Below, in pieces: positions 1 to 12,329 of a DNA stretch of 28,578 nucleotides (within the stretch, counting starts at the first letter, position 1; each line of letters opens with the position of its first letter). Both the position numbers and the translations under genes were made by a program. The notes beneath the pieces are model-generated. The model saw only the letters and a program-made list of their open reading frames with translations, had not been told where the DNA came from and did not search any database. Source of the stretch: Candidatus Pelagibacter sp. (GTDB lineage: Bacteria; Pseudomonadota; Alphaproteobacteria; Pelagibacterales; Pelagibacteraceae); NCBI GenBank assembly GCA_002704625.1, contig PAGZ01000023.1:1-28578 (forward strand), read 5' to 3'.

Positions 1-1
1 A

Positions 2-91
2 GATCATGTTTGTAAATGTGGATCTAAAAATTGTGTAGGCTTTATTGTTAGAGAGGGCTCTCGTTGGCGAATACAAAAAATTCCCAAATAA
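2..91 (+). CDS. SET-domain protein, C-terminal fragment (5' end outside window)
   Basis: Reading from base 2 gives an open frame of 29 codons to the TAA at 89-91. It contains C-K-C-G-S-K-N-C-V-G followed by a short tail. The CxCGSxxC pattern is the post-SET zinc motif found directly after SET lysine-methyltransferase domains, where three Cys plus one from the SET core bind zinc near the active site. Only this end is visible, so the catalytic domain, length and substrate cannot be judged. By family, a protein-lysine methyltransferase is the likely function. It runs convergently toward the MazG-like gene and stops 65 bases before that gene's stop codon. Confidence 0.7.
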   Translation, partial: DHVCKCGSKNCVGFIVREGSRWRIQKIPK

Positions 92-156
92 TGATTATGG
101 TGTAGAGTAAAGAATAATGCTACAAGGTTTTAGGCACCTGGCAACAGAACGCCCCT
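92..156. other. Convergent intergenic interval, no assigned function
   Basis: These 65 bases separate two converging stop codons. The right half (about 129-155) is clearly richer in G and C than its surroundings. It contains AGGT...ACCT and GGC...GCC complementary pieces that could form weak hairpins, but no convincing terminator T-run follows on either strand. No tRNA-like or SRP-like conserved core was recognised. It may hold the transcription end signals for the two genes. Confidence 0.3.
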
Positions 157-528
157 TTATTCAATAAATTTTTTTAGATTAGGTTCAAAATATTTGGGGC
201 CCTTCATAACTTTTCCATTTTCATTATAAATTGGCTTTCCATCTTCGCCTAGCTTACTCATATTTGAACTTTGTACCTCATTAAAACATTTATCTAAATC
301 TATTCCAAAAGCATGACCGGCACCGTAAGTTACGTACAAAATATCCGTAAGTGAGTCTGCTACCTCTTTTAAATCTTTTGCTTTTAAAGCTTCTTCAAAC
401 TCATCCAATTCTTCTTTGATCAAATCGTATCTGAGTTTTGTTATTTTTTCTGATGGAAAACCAGCTTTTTTCTTAACTTCCTGACCAAAGGTTTCCATAA
501 ATTTTTTAACATCATTAAAATTTGTCAT
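157..528 (-). CDS. MazG-like NTP pyrophosphohydrolase (all-alpha NTP-PPase fold)
   Basis: This is a 123-aa single-domain protein. It has the acidic metal-binding pattern of the MazG/HisE all-alpha pyrophosphohydrolases: an E-E-L-D-E-F-E-E helix at about residues 39-46, then E-V-A-D-S-L-T-D at about 55-62. Members hydrolyse nucleoside triphosphates, or in HisE phosphoribosyl-ATP, to the monophosphate and pyrophosphate. The C-terminal part (SSNMSKLGEDGKP and onward) resembles the stand-alone pyrophosphohydrolase subgroup rather than HisE. It has no his-gene neighbours, so house-cleaning of non-canonical nucleotides is the better guess. The ATG at 526-528 has a good GGAG five bases upstream, which fixes the start. 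It diverges from fumC. The substrate is unknown. Confidence 0.82.
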   Translation of the reverse strand: MTNFNDVKKFMETFGQEVKKKAGFPSEKITKLRYDLIKEELDEFEEALKAKDLKEVADSLTDILYVTYGAGHAFGIDLDKCFNEVQSSNMSKLGEDGKPIYNENGKVMKGPKYFEPNLKKFIE

Positions 529-595
529 AAAATCTCCACAGTCTATTTGTAAGTTATTTACAATTTTACATGCTTAATATATCTTGGATACATCA
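529..595. promoter_or_regulatory. Divergent promoter region between the MazG-like gene and fumC
   Basis: These 67 AT-rich bases lie between two divergent starts, so they must carry at least one promoter for each direction. Toward fumC, TTTACA at 557-562 and TATATC at 578-583 are a possible -35/-10 pair with a short 15-base spacer. The bases GGA at 586-588 may serve as a weak ribosome binding site for the ATG at 596. The exact elements are guesses. Confidence 0.3.
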
Positions 596-1987
596 ATGAA
601 ATATAGAACTGAATTTGATTCTATAGGTAAAATAAAAGTTCCTGGTGATAAGTATTGGGGTGCATCAACTCAAAGGTCAAACAAATACTTCGATATTGGA
701 GATTTGCTAGTCAGACCGATTTTAATTCAATCAATTGGAATTGTAAAAAAAGCTGCGGCGATAGTTAATTCAAAAAATGGGGATTTAGATAAAAAACTGA
801 GCAAATATATCGTTAGGGCATCTGAAGAGGTTATTAAAGGAAAGCTTAATGAACACTTCCCGTTAAAAGTTTGGCAAACTGGATCTGGAACTCAAACTAA
901 TATGAACGTAAATGAAGTAATTTCTAACAGAGCTATACAGATGATGGGTGGAAAAATGGGAACAAAAAAACCTGTGCATCCAAATGATCATGTAAATAAA
1001 TCGCAATCTACAAACGATGTATTTCCAACAGCGATGCATATAGCTATAGCTACGAAAACAAAAAATATGCTTTTACCTTCGCTTAGATTGCTTGAAAAAG
1101 AAATTGGTAAAAAAGTTAAAGAGTTTAAAAGTATAGTTAAATTAGGTAGAACGCATCTTCAGGATGCAACACCGTTAACCCTGGGACAAGAATTTTCAGG
1201 TTACCATTCACAATTAAAAACATGTATTGATCGAATAGAAAGAGCATTAGGAGAAATATACTTCCTAGCACAGGGTGGTACAGCTGTGGGTACTGGTTTA
1301 AATACAAAAAAAGGTTTTGATAAAAAAATCGTAAAAGAAATAAAAAAAATAACAAAACTACCATTTAAACCATCTAAAAATAAGTTTGCTGCTTTGGCTT
1401 CTCATGACCCAGTCGTTAATTTCTCTGGAACTATGAATACCACAGCAGTTTGTTTGATGAAAATTGCAAACGATATAAGGTTCCTTGGATCTGGACCAAG
1501 AGCAGGTTATGGAGAACTTATTTTGCCAGAAAATGAACCTGGATCATCTATAATGCCTGGAAAAGTTAATCCTACACAATGTGAAGCTGTTACTATGGTT
1601 TGCGTAAAAGTAATTGGTAATCATAACGGTATAACTATGGCAGGATCTCATGGTCATTTTGAATTAAATGTTTTTAAACCTTTGATAATTCATAACATTT
1701 TACAATCAATAAAAATTATGTCTGACTCATCCAAAGCATTTGCCAAGTATTGTATAAAGGGGCTTAAGGCAGATAAGAAAAGAATTAAATCACTTCTTGA
1801 TAATTCATTAATGTTGGTTACCGCTCTCTCTCCAAAGATAGGATACGATAATGCTGCTAAAATTGCTAAATTAGCGCACAAAAATGGTACCACTCTAAAA
1901 AATGAGGCAATTAAATCTGGACTAATTAATGAAAAAGAATTTTTAAAAGTAGTCAACCCTTTAAAAATGATCAAGCCAAATGATTAA
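596..1987 (+). CDS. fumC: Class II fumarate hydratase
   Basis: Fumarase C reversibly hydrates fumarate to L-malate in the cytosolic TCA cycle and needs no iron-sulfur cluster. The protein is 463 aa, the normal size. It carries the expected superfamily signatures: [13 protein letters not shown] at about residue 95, [10 protein letters not shown] with the active-site-region His near 185, and [11 protein letters not shown] near 316, which includes the catalytic Ser loop. The frame is open back to a TTG at 584. The ATG at 596 is preferred because the family starts just before the TEFDSIG...VPGDKYWG block, and the GGA at 586-588 then sits at ribosome-binding distance. It converges on the AsmA-family gene with only 12 bases between stops. 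Confidence 0.95.
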   Translation: MKYRTEFDSIGKIKVPGDKYWGASTQRSNKYFDIGDLLVRPILIQSIGIVKKAAAIVNSKNGDLDKKLSKYIVRASEEVIKGKLNEHFPLKVWQTGSGTQTNMNVNEVISNRAIQMMGGKMGTKKPVHPNDHVNKSQSTNDVFPTAMHIAIATKTKNMLLPSLRLLEKEIGKKVKEFKSIVKLGRTHLQDATPLTLGQEFSGYHSQLKTCIDRIERALGEIYFLAQGGTAVGTGLNTKKGFDKKIVKEIKKITKLPFKPSKNKFAALASHDPVVNFSGTMNTTAVCLMKIANDIRFLGSGPRAGYGELILPENEPGSSIMPGKVNPTQCEAVTMVCVKVIGNHNGITMAGSHGHFELNVFKPLIIHNILQSIKIMSDSSKAFAKYCIKGLKADKKRIKSLLDNSLMLVTALSPKIGYDNAAKIAKLAHKNGTTLKNEAIKSGLINEKEFLKVVNPLKMIKPND

Positions 1988-1999
1988 AGTTTGGAAAGT

Positions 2000-3448
2000 T
2001 TAATAAATTTCTTTTAAAAGTTTTTTAAATCTAAAAAAATCTAATAAACCAAGAACTCCCTTTTCTTCAAGAACATTTTTATTAAAAAGATCTTCTATAT
2101 TCTTTAGTGTATCTTTGCTTATTTTAATGGAGTCGTCTCTAATAAATTTTGTAAATTTTATTCTATTACTTTCTAAATCAATATTTCCATGCACATCTAG
2201 AGATAAATTGTCATTATCAAAATCGTAAATACCAAGTTTTCTTAAAAATTTTTTAGCATCAGAAGATGAAAATCGTGAATTAAATTCTATTTTAGGTTTT
2301 TTACTAGCCAACAAAACTAACATATTCGATTTAATTAGACTATTTTCAGATATATTTGCAGTGAAGTTTTTAATTCTAATGTCTCCATTCTCAAAAATTA
2401 AATTCATTTTGGTATTTTTAAATTTTCCAAATAACGTATCTGAGCTATTTACTAAAATATTTAGTTTCCCATTAATTTTTTTACTTACAGATCCTGATTG
2501 AAATAAAGGATAGTATAGTAAAAGCTTTCTTAAATTTACTTGGTTAACACCTAAATCAATATTAAAACTAAATTGATCCTTAAGTGTAATGGTACCATTT
2601 ATTTTTGAATTTAAAAATTTGTTTCTTAAATAAGAATTTTTAATTTTAAAGTTATCTTTGCCTTGAAAATTGAGTAGCAAAATACTTTCAAATATTTTTA
2701 ACTTTAATTGTCCTGATAAATTTTTAAGTGTGCTATTTTTTTCAAAATTAATTTCCAAAGATTGTTTCAAACTTGGAATATCTATCTTTAATTTTTTTTC
2801 TTCGTAAATTTTATTATCAAAATTTATATTTATTTTATTATTAGAAAATATAAAATTCCCTTTAATTTTGTGTCTATTTTTTTTAAAATCATCTTCTAAA
2901 TTAACATTATTAAAATTCACGTTATTTTTTTGTTCATCTATAAAAATGATTTTAGAATTTTTAAAAACTATTTTTTTCTTATTATGCAAAGTAAAATATT
3001 CAAAAATTTTACTTATACTTTTTGGATAAATTTTAATATTTTGATTTGAAATTATAATTTTTTTCAGTTGAAAATCTTCTATATTTTTTATTCTTAGAGG
3101 AGCAATTAAAATTTCAATCTTATCAATATTTATTATATTATTTTTAAACTTTCCAAAATCTAAGTTGATATTTTTTAATGTGATTCTTGGTGATGGCAAA
3201 AATGAAAAAAATATATCACCCTTAATTTCAGTGCTTAATTTAAATGAATCATTTATCTTATTTTGTACAAGCTGTTTTTTAGTTTCATAATCAAAATATA
3301 TGGGTCTGAGAAAATAAGAAAAAATTGATAATAAGAAAACTGATAAAATACCTATTAAGATTATTTTTTTCCTATAAATTTTTGCTGTCTTATAATTATT
3401 GACTTTATTCAACCAAGATTTGATAACTTTAGATGCTGAGGATTTCAT
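2000..3448 (-). CDS. AsmA-family inner-membrane protein
   Basis: This 482-aa protein has a basic N-terminal segment (about 1-28), one membrane helix at about 29-46 (IILIGILSVFLLSIFSYFL), and a long periplasmic beta-rich domain. The stretch after the helix (EIKGDIFFSFLPSPRITLKN) fits the start of AsmA proteins, and G-D-I-R-I-K-N-F-T-A near the C-terminal third fits their second conserved block. The AsmA superfamily consists of bridge-like proteins linked to outer-membrane assembly and phospholipid transport. The exact role of this member cannot be told from sequence. The start at 3448 has no clear ribosome binding site. It diverges from uvrD across a 45-bp gap that contains an inverted repeat. 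Confidence 0.75.
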   Translation of the reverse strand: MKSSASKVIKSWLNKVNNYKTAKIYRKKIILIGILSVFLLSIFSYFLRPIYFDYETKKQLVQNKINDSFKLSTEIKGDIFFSFLPSPRITLKNINLDFGKFKNNIINIDKIEILIAPLRIKNIEDFQLKKIIISNQNIKIYPKSISKIFEYFTLHNKKKIVFKNSKIIFIDEQKNNVNFNNVNLEDDFKKNRHKIKGNFIFSNNKININFDNKIYEEKKLKIDIPSLKQSLEINFEKNSTLKNLSGQLKLKIFESILLLNFQGKDNFKIKNSYLRNKFLNSKINGTITLKDQFSFNIDLGVNQVNLRKLLLYYPLFQSGSVSKKINGKLNILVNSSDTLFGKFKNTKMNLIFENGDIRIKNFTANISENSLIKSNMLVLLASKKPKIEFNSRFSSSDAKKFLRKLGIYDFDNDNLSLDVHGNIDLESNRIKFTKFIRDDSIKISKDTLKNIEDLFNKNVLEEKGVLGLLDFFRFKKLLKEIY

Positions 3449-3455
3449 TTTGTTG

Positions 3456-3494
3456 TTATATAAGATTTATAATGTAAAAATAAATCTTAAATAA
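3456..3494. repeat. Inverted repeat in the asmA-like/uvrD divergent intergenic region
   Basis: TAAGATTTAT at 3461-3470 is an exact inverted match to ATAAATCTTA at 3480-3489, with a 9-base spacer. The arms extend outward to 3456 and 3494 with a single A-A mismatch, giving 14 of 15 pairs. The repeat fills most of the gap between two divergent genes and touches the first base of the uvrD ATG. It could be a regulator-binding site or a hairpin in the leader RNA. In such AT-rich DNA chance is less unlikely than usual, but 14/15 at this exact spot is still notable. Confidence 0.6.
3468..3473 (+). promoter_or_regulatory. Candidate -10 box for uvrD
   Basis: An exact TATAAT lies 20 bases before the uvrD ATG, inside the inverted repeat. 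No convincing -35 hexamer is seen at the right distance; TTGTTG at 3450-3455 is too close. The candidate rests on the exact consensus match and its position alone. Confidence 0.4.
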
Positions 3495-5530
3495 TGAAAG
3501 AAAAAAAAAATTTCCTATCTGGACTAAACGATCAGCAAAAAGCAGCTGTAGAGAACGTTGATGGACCTACTTTAGTTGTCGCAGGTGCAGGTTCTGGAAA
3601 AACTAAAGTTCTAACATCTAAACTTGCGTATTTGGTTCAAAAAAAGAAAGCGTGGGCTAATCAAATACTTTGTGTGACATTTACTAATAAAGCCGCCAAT
3701 GAAATGAGGAATAGAGTTATAAAAATTCTTGGAGGCAATTTAAATTCTTTAGGTTGGTTAGGAACTTTTCATTCGATAAGTGTTAAATTTTTAAGGAGGC
3801 ACGCAGAGGCTGTTGGTTTAAAAAGTAATTTCACAATTTTAGATACCCAGGACCAAAAAAAGCTTATTAAAAATATATGTAACGCAGAAAATATAGATGC
3901 AAAAAAAATATCTCCACAATTTATAATAGCTATTATTGATAATTGGAAAAATAAAGGTCTTTTGCCAAATGAAGTAAGATTAACTAAGAAAAACATTTTT
4001 GAAACGCAAATTCTTAAAGTATACAAAATTTATCAAAATAAAATTAAAGAGTTAAATTCTTGTGACTTTGGGGATTTAATTCTTTATTGCGTTAAACTAT
4101 TCGAAAATCACGAAGAAATAAGAAATATTTACTCAAATAATTTTAAGTATATTCTTGTTGATGAGTACCAGGATACTAATTTTATACAAAATAAATGGCT
4201 AAACTTAATCGTAAATAAAAATAAAAATATATGTTGTGTTGGTGATGATGATCAATCAATTTATAGCTGGAGAGGTGCGGAAATTAAAAACTTTTTAAAT
4301 TTTGATAAGATATATACTGATGCTAAAATTTTTAGATTAGAGCAAAACTATAGATCTACAAAAAATATTTTGGATACTGCTTCTTTCTTGATTTCACATA
4401 ATAAAGACCGTCTAGGAAAAAAACTTTGGTCTGAAGGTAAAAAAGGTGACTTGGTAAAACTTAATTGTTACAAGAATGGAAAAGAGGAAGCTAGAGCTTT
4501 AGGTAATACGATAGAAGAAAATATCAAAAGAAAAGATTCTTTAAATGAAATAGCTATACTTGTAAGAGCTATTTATCAGACTAGAGAATTTGAAGAAAGA
4601 TTTCTTAAAATAGGCTTAAATTATAGAATCATAGGTGGTATCAAATTCTATGAGAGAGCAGAAGTAAAGGATGCAATTTGTTATTTGAGAATCGTAAATC
4701 AAAAATTTGATGATTTAGCTTTTGAGAGGATAATAAATACACCACGGAGAGGTATCGGGGATGCAACAATTAAACATCTACATGAATTATCATCGACTGA
4801 AAAGATTTGTTTGGAAGATGCTGCTCGTAAATTATTAGAATTAAACAAGTTTAAACCCAAAATCAAAACATTAATAAAACACCTTTTAGAATTGATAGAT
4901 AAGTGGAGAGTTGATTTAAAAAAAATTAAACATTTTGATTTATTGAAACTTATTTTAGATGAATCGGGTTATTCGGCAATGCTAAAAAATAAAAAAGACC
5001 TAGAAAATGAAAACAGAATAGAAAATTTAAAAGAGCTTTTGAGAGCAATGCATGACTATGACAATTTGCAGGGTTTCTTAGAACATGTGGCTTTAGCAAC
5101 ATCAATTGACCAAAAATGGGAAGATGAAAGAATTAATATAATGACAATACATGCCGCAAAAGGTTTAGAGTTCAATACAGTATTTTTACCAGGCTGGGAA
5201 GAAGGTTTGTTTCCTCATCAAAAATCTTTGGAGGAAAAAGGTGATTTAGCTTTAGAAGAGGAGAGAAGGTTGGCTTATGTTGGAATTACAAGAGCAAAAA
5301 AAAACGCGCATATATCTTTTGCTATGCAAAGAGCGTGGCATGGTGAATGGATGGACACTTTGCCTTCGAGATTTGTAGGTGAATTACCGGAAGAAGCTAT
5401 AGAAAAAAATGAAGAACCTGTAAAAGAAGTTTCAGATGATTTTGATTTTAATCAAGATAATTTAATAGAAGATAATGAAGAATACCGAAGCCCTGGTTGG
5501 GCAAGACTTAAGAAAAAATTACTTAAATGA
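3494..5530 (+). CDS. uvrD: UvrD/PcrA-type DNA helicase (SF1A)
   Basis: This is an ATP-driven 3'-to-5' DNA helicase of the UvrD/Rep/PcrA family, used in nucleotide excision and mismatch repair and in clearing replication blocks. All SF1A motifs are visible in the 678-aa protein: Walker A G-A-G-S-G-K-T at 31-37, motif II V-D-E-Y-Q-D-T near 222, motif III G-D-D-D-Q-S-I-Y-S-W-R-G near 250, motif V region T-I-H-A-A-K-G-L-E-F near 551, and motif VI V-G-I-T-R-A-K-K near 595. The acidic C-terminal tail ends with P-G-W-A-R-L-K-K. A run of ten A (3501-3510) lies at codons 3-6 and reads in frame. The ATG at 3494 is the only start near the conserved N-terminal QQKAA block. pepP follows after 23 bases. 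Whether it acts as UvrD or Rep cannot be settled here. Confidence 0.92.
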   Translation: MKEKKNFLSGLNDQQKAAVENVDGPTLVVAGAGSGKTKVLTSKLAYLVQKKKAWANQILCVTFTNKAANEMRNRVIKILGGNLNSLGWLGTFHSISVKFLRRHAEAVGLKSNFTILDTQDQKKLIKNICNAENIDAKKISPQFIIAIIDNWKNKGLLPNEVRLTKKNIFETQILKVYKIYQNKIKELNSCDFGDLILYCVKLFENHEEIRNIYSNNFKYILVDEYQDTNFIQNKWLNLIVNKNKNICCVGDDDQSIYSWRGAEIKNFLNFDKIYTDAKIFRLEQNYRSTKNILDTASFLISHNKDRLGKKLWSEGKKGDLVKLNCYKNGKEEARALGNTIEENIKRKDSLNEIAILVRAIYQTREFEERFLKIGLNYRIIGGIKFYERAEVKDAICYLRIVNQKFDDLAFERIINTPRRGIGDATIKHLHELSSTEKICLEDAARKLLELNKFKPKIKTLIKHLLELIDKWRVDLKKIKHFDLLKLILDESGYSAMLKNKKDLENENRIENLKELLRAMHDYDNLQGFLEHVALATSIDQKWEDERINIMTIHAAKGLEFNTVFLPGWEEGLFPHQKSLEEKGDLALEEERRLAYVGITRAKKNAHISFAMQRAWHGEWMDTLPSRFVGELPEEAIEKNEEPVKEVSDDFDFNQDNLIEDNEEYRSPGWARLKKKLLK

Positions 5531-5553
5531 TAAAATAATTTGGTCTGTCGAAA

Positions 5554-10088
<4,535 letters not shown>

Positions 10089-10102
10089 TGTGTATTAATA
10101 AC

Positions 10103-10121
10103 AAAAAAAATACGTCGCGTA
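10103..10121 (-). terminator. Possible weak hairpin with T-run between lpxC and bamD
   Basis: On the minus strand TACG-CGA-CGTA (10121-10111) is followed at once by eight T (10110-10103). The stem has only four pairs and a three-base loop, so it would be a poor terminator. It might act as an attenuator or be chance. The placement, just after lpxC and before bamD, is the only other support. Confidence 0.25.
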
Positions 10122-10136
10122 AAATTTTACTAGATA

Positions 10137-11063
10137 TTAGGCGTTTACAGCAATTCTTTTTTGCTCAGGTGCAATTTTTTTGATATTTGACTGGGAGTCT
10201 AAATTTTCAACAATAGTAAAATTTCGTTTGTCAGACAAAATTTTTCTTAAAAAATCATTTGTTAATGAATGTCCTCCATGTACACATTCTAAATTTCCTA
10301 TTACTCTTATACCGGCCAACATGAAATCTCCTGCTAAATCTAAAATTTTGTGATTTACGAATTCATCTTTTGATCTTAAACCACCCTCGTTCATAACCTT
10401 GCTTCCCTTAACTACGATAGCATTTTCTAAAGTTCCACCTTTACCTAAACCAGAAGATTTTACTTTTTCAATATCTTCATATAAACAAAATGTTCTTGCC
10501 ATATATATATCTTTTAAATTTTTTTCTTTAAAATTTGTTTTGTTAATTTGAGTTTTTATTAATGGATTGTCATAAGTTAATGTAAATTTTATTTCAAAAG
10601 TATCATCACTTGGTTCTATACTAATTGACTTGCTACCTAAATTAATTTCAGTTTTTTTGATAATTTTTAAATATTTTCTCTTTTTATTTAATGATCTTAG
10701 ACCACAAGATTGAATCTTTTCGACAAAATCTTTAGCAGAGCCATCCATTATTGGTACTTCGGGTCCGTCAATATTAACCACTAAGTTATCTATTCCGCAT
10801 AAATAAAAGGCTGCCATTAAGTGTTCAATAGTAGAAACTGAAACACCAAAACTGTTCTCTATCTTGGTGCATAACTTTGCGGAAGAAACATTTTTGAAGT
10901 TAGCTTCAATTTCATTATCCTTTTCTAAATCAGTTCTTTTAAAAATTATACCAAAATTGGCTTCTGCTGGTTCTAACTCAATTTTCACTTTTGAGCCTGA
11001 ATGAAGACCTATTCCACTAAAAGTAATTTTATCTTTTAAAGTTTTTTGATTGTTTTCCCACAT
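10137..11063 (-). CDS. lpxC: UDP-3-O-acyl-N-acetylglucosamine deacetylase
   Basis: LpxC is the zinc amidase that carries out the committed step of lipid A synthesis by deacetylating UDP-3-O-acyl-GlcNAc. The 308-aa protein shows S-G-I-G-L-H-S-G near the N-terminus, zinc-binding His in S-T-I-E-H-L-M-A-A-F-Y (about 80), D-G-S-A-K-D-F, the zinc ligands in H-K-I-L-D-L-A-G-D (about 238-246), and H-G-G-H-S-L near 262. The length is normal. In most alphaproteobacteria ftsZ lies directly upstream; here ftsA does, 70 bases away. That 70-base gap is the largest in the cluster, so lpxC may have its own promoter (TATAAA lies just before the ATG), but this is weak. Confidence 0.96.
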   Translation of the reverse strand: MWENNQKTLKDKITFSGIGLHSGSKVKIELEPAEANFGIIFKRTDLEKDNEIEANFKNVSSAKLCTKIENSFGVSVSTIEHLMAAFYLCGIDNLVVNIDGPEVPIMDGSAKDFVEKIQSCGLRSLNKKRKYLKIIKKTEINLGSKSISIEPSDDTFEIKFTLTYDNPLIKTQINKTNFKEKNLKDIYMARTFCLYEDIEKVKSSGLGKGGTLENAIVVKGSKVMNEGGLRSKDEFVNHKILDLAGDFMLAGIRVIGNLECVHGGHSLTNDFLRKILSDKRNFTIVENLDSQSNIKKIAPEQKRIAVNA

Positions 11064-11133
11064 GGGTTATTTATACAAAAATCAAAAAATTTTTTAAAAA
11101 CACGTAATATTTCCAAAAACTACAAAAAAGTTT
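11064..11133. promoter_or_regulatory. Largest intergenic gap of the cluster, upstream of lpxC
   Basis: These 70 very AT-rich bases lie between the ftsA stop and the lpxC ATG. Read on the minus strand they hold several A and T runs and a TATAAA a few bases before the ATG. No clear -35, no GC-rich hairpin and no good ribosome binding site are seen. An internal promoter for lpxC-bamD-ligA would fit the position but is not shown. Confidence 0.25.
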
Positions 11134-12323
11134 TTAAAAAAAACGTTCAAAAAAACTTGAAATTAGGGACTTTTTCTTATGAATGAGAGGAATTGCTTCT
11201 TTATCCCAGCCTTTGAAAATAAGTTCTGCAGCACCAGATAAGGCTAAAAAATCATTTAATTTCAATAAATGTATTTGGGTGGTTTTCTTATCAATTTTAA
11301 AATTTTCTACAAAAATTTCACCTAAATTTTCCAGAATATTATCATCCTCAAAAAACAAATGGAGGTGTATATTGCTTCTATTAATATAATTCAAATTTTT
11401 ATTTTTATTGAAAATATAATCTAACATATCAATTATTCGTGCTTCAATAATATTTTTTAAATGATCTACGCTTAATTTCTTAAAATCAGATTCAGTAAAG
11501 AAATTTTTATCAATGAATTGATTTTCTACTTTTTTCTTATCATTTAAATTAATTTTTTTTATTATATTTCTTATCTCCTTTTCATTAATAGAGCACAATT
11601 GAATTACGTCTCTATAAATTGAATTAGTTCCAAAAGGAAATATTTTTAAAAAAACCAATGATGAGTTTTCGAATAAAGAAATACTACTTGATTCTTTATT
11701 AAAATTAATTTGAACAAAATTTTTTGTATTCTTATTTTTTGCTAATAAATCTAATCCACAAACAAGAGGTTTACTTATAACTCTATCAATTTTTAAATCA
11801 CAACTATTAAAAAGAGCCTTTATATTTTTTAAATTATTTGTAGGTAAAGATATAAATGTAATATGTAAACTTAAATGATCTCCATGTAAACCTAGGGGAA
11901 TTTTATTTGCTTTTATTTTATCAAGAGTAAAATTTGAATTAAGAATATGTATTATTGAGTTTTTTTCTTGATTTTTTAAAATATAACTTTTCGCTTCATT
12001 TAAAATATACTCTAAGTCTTTTCTTTCTACCTTGGATCCATTTAATTTTTTAAAACCAGACAGGTTTGTACAAAATGTTTCCGGCTCATTTATTATTATC
12101 GAGATATTTTTAAAAATTTTATTTAATTCTTTTTCAATATCTCTAACATCATTATTTATTTTTTTTGATGCAGACTCAAAATCTAATATCTTTCCTTTTC
12201 TTATTCCATTATTTTCAGATATTTTTTTTTTAATATTTTATACGCTGAATTATCATCGCTTTTACAAAAAATATATTGAATTTTATCGTCGGTTATTTCT
12301 GCTATTAATCTTTCTTCTGTCAT
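11134..12323 (-). CDS. ftsA: Cell division protein FtsA, degenerate, split by a frameshift at an A10 run
   Basis: FtsA tethers FtsZ filaments to the membrane. The coding region is in two frames. From the ATG at 12321-12323 the first frame gives MTEERLIAEITDDKIQ and so on, ending at a TAA at 12201-12203. The second frame is open from 12237 to the TAA at 11134-11136 with no ATG. They join at ten A (12231-12222, minus strand); one extra A, or a -1 slip, gives about 396 aa, near the normal 410-420. Matches along FtsA include N-G-I-R-K-G-K-I-L-D-F (about 40), the 1C domain (about 80-160), L-K-I-F-P-F-G-T-N-S-I-Y-R-D-V near 222, and a C-terminal amphipathic helix with K-K-K-S-L-I-S-S-F-F-E-R-F-F. 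The phosphate and adenosine motifs of the actin fold are not recognisable. It starts 6 bases after ftsQ. A lone 174-aa ORF at 11134-11658 is only its C-terminal part. Confidence 0.8.
12222..12231 (-). repeat. Poly-A tract (A10) at the ftsA frame change
   Basis: Ten T on the plus strand, so ten A in the ftsA coding sense. The N-terminal frame enters as TTA AAA AAA AAA TAT, and the conserved FtsA continuation needs AAA AAA AAA ATA TCT GAA. One more A would restore the frame, as would -1 ribosomal or polymerase slippage. Runs of 10-11 A or T in uvrD (3501-3510), ddl (13767-13777 and 13915-13924) and ftsI (25290-25299) read in frame. Confidence 0.8.
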
Positions 12324-12329
12324 AAATTT

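Noticed and set aside
92..156. A tRNA, SRP RNA or RNase P RNA fragment in the GC-richer gap
   Set aside because: No conserved core of any of these was found, and 65 bases cannot hold a whole SRP or RNase P RNA.
584..595. TTG at 584 as the fumC start
   Set aside because: The ATG at 596 matches the family start and leaves GGA at 586-588 as a ribosome binding site.
11134..11658. A separate 174-aa hypothetical gene
   Set aside because: Its TTG start is inside a longer open frame that continues to 12237 and matches the middle of FtsA; it is the C-terminal part of ftsA.
12032..12325. A 97-aa plus-strand ORF covering the apparent gap between ftsA and ftsQ
   Set aside because: It is the antisense of the FtsA N-terminal half, with a low-complexity Phe/Ile-rich product and no recognisable domain.
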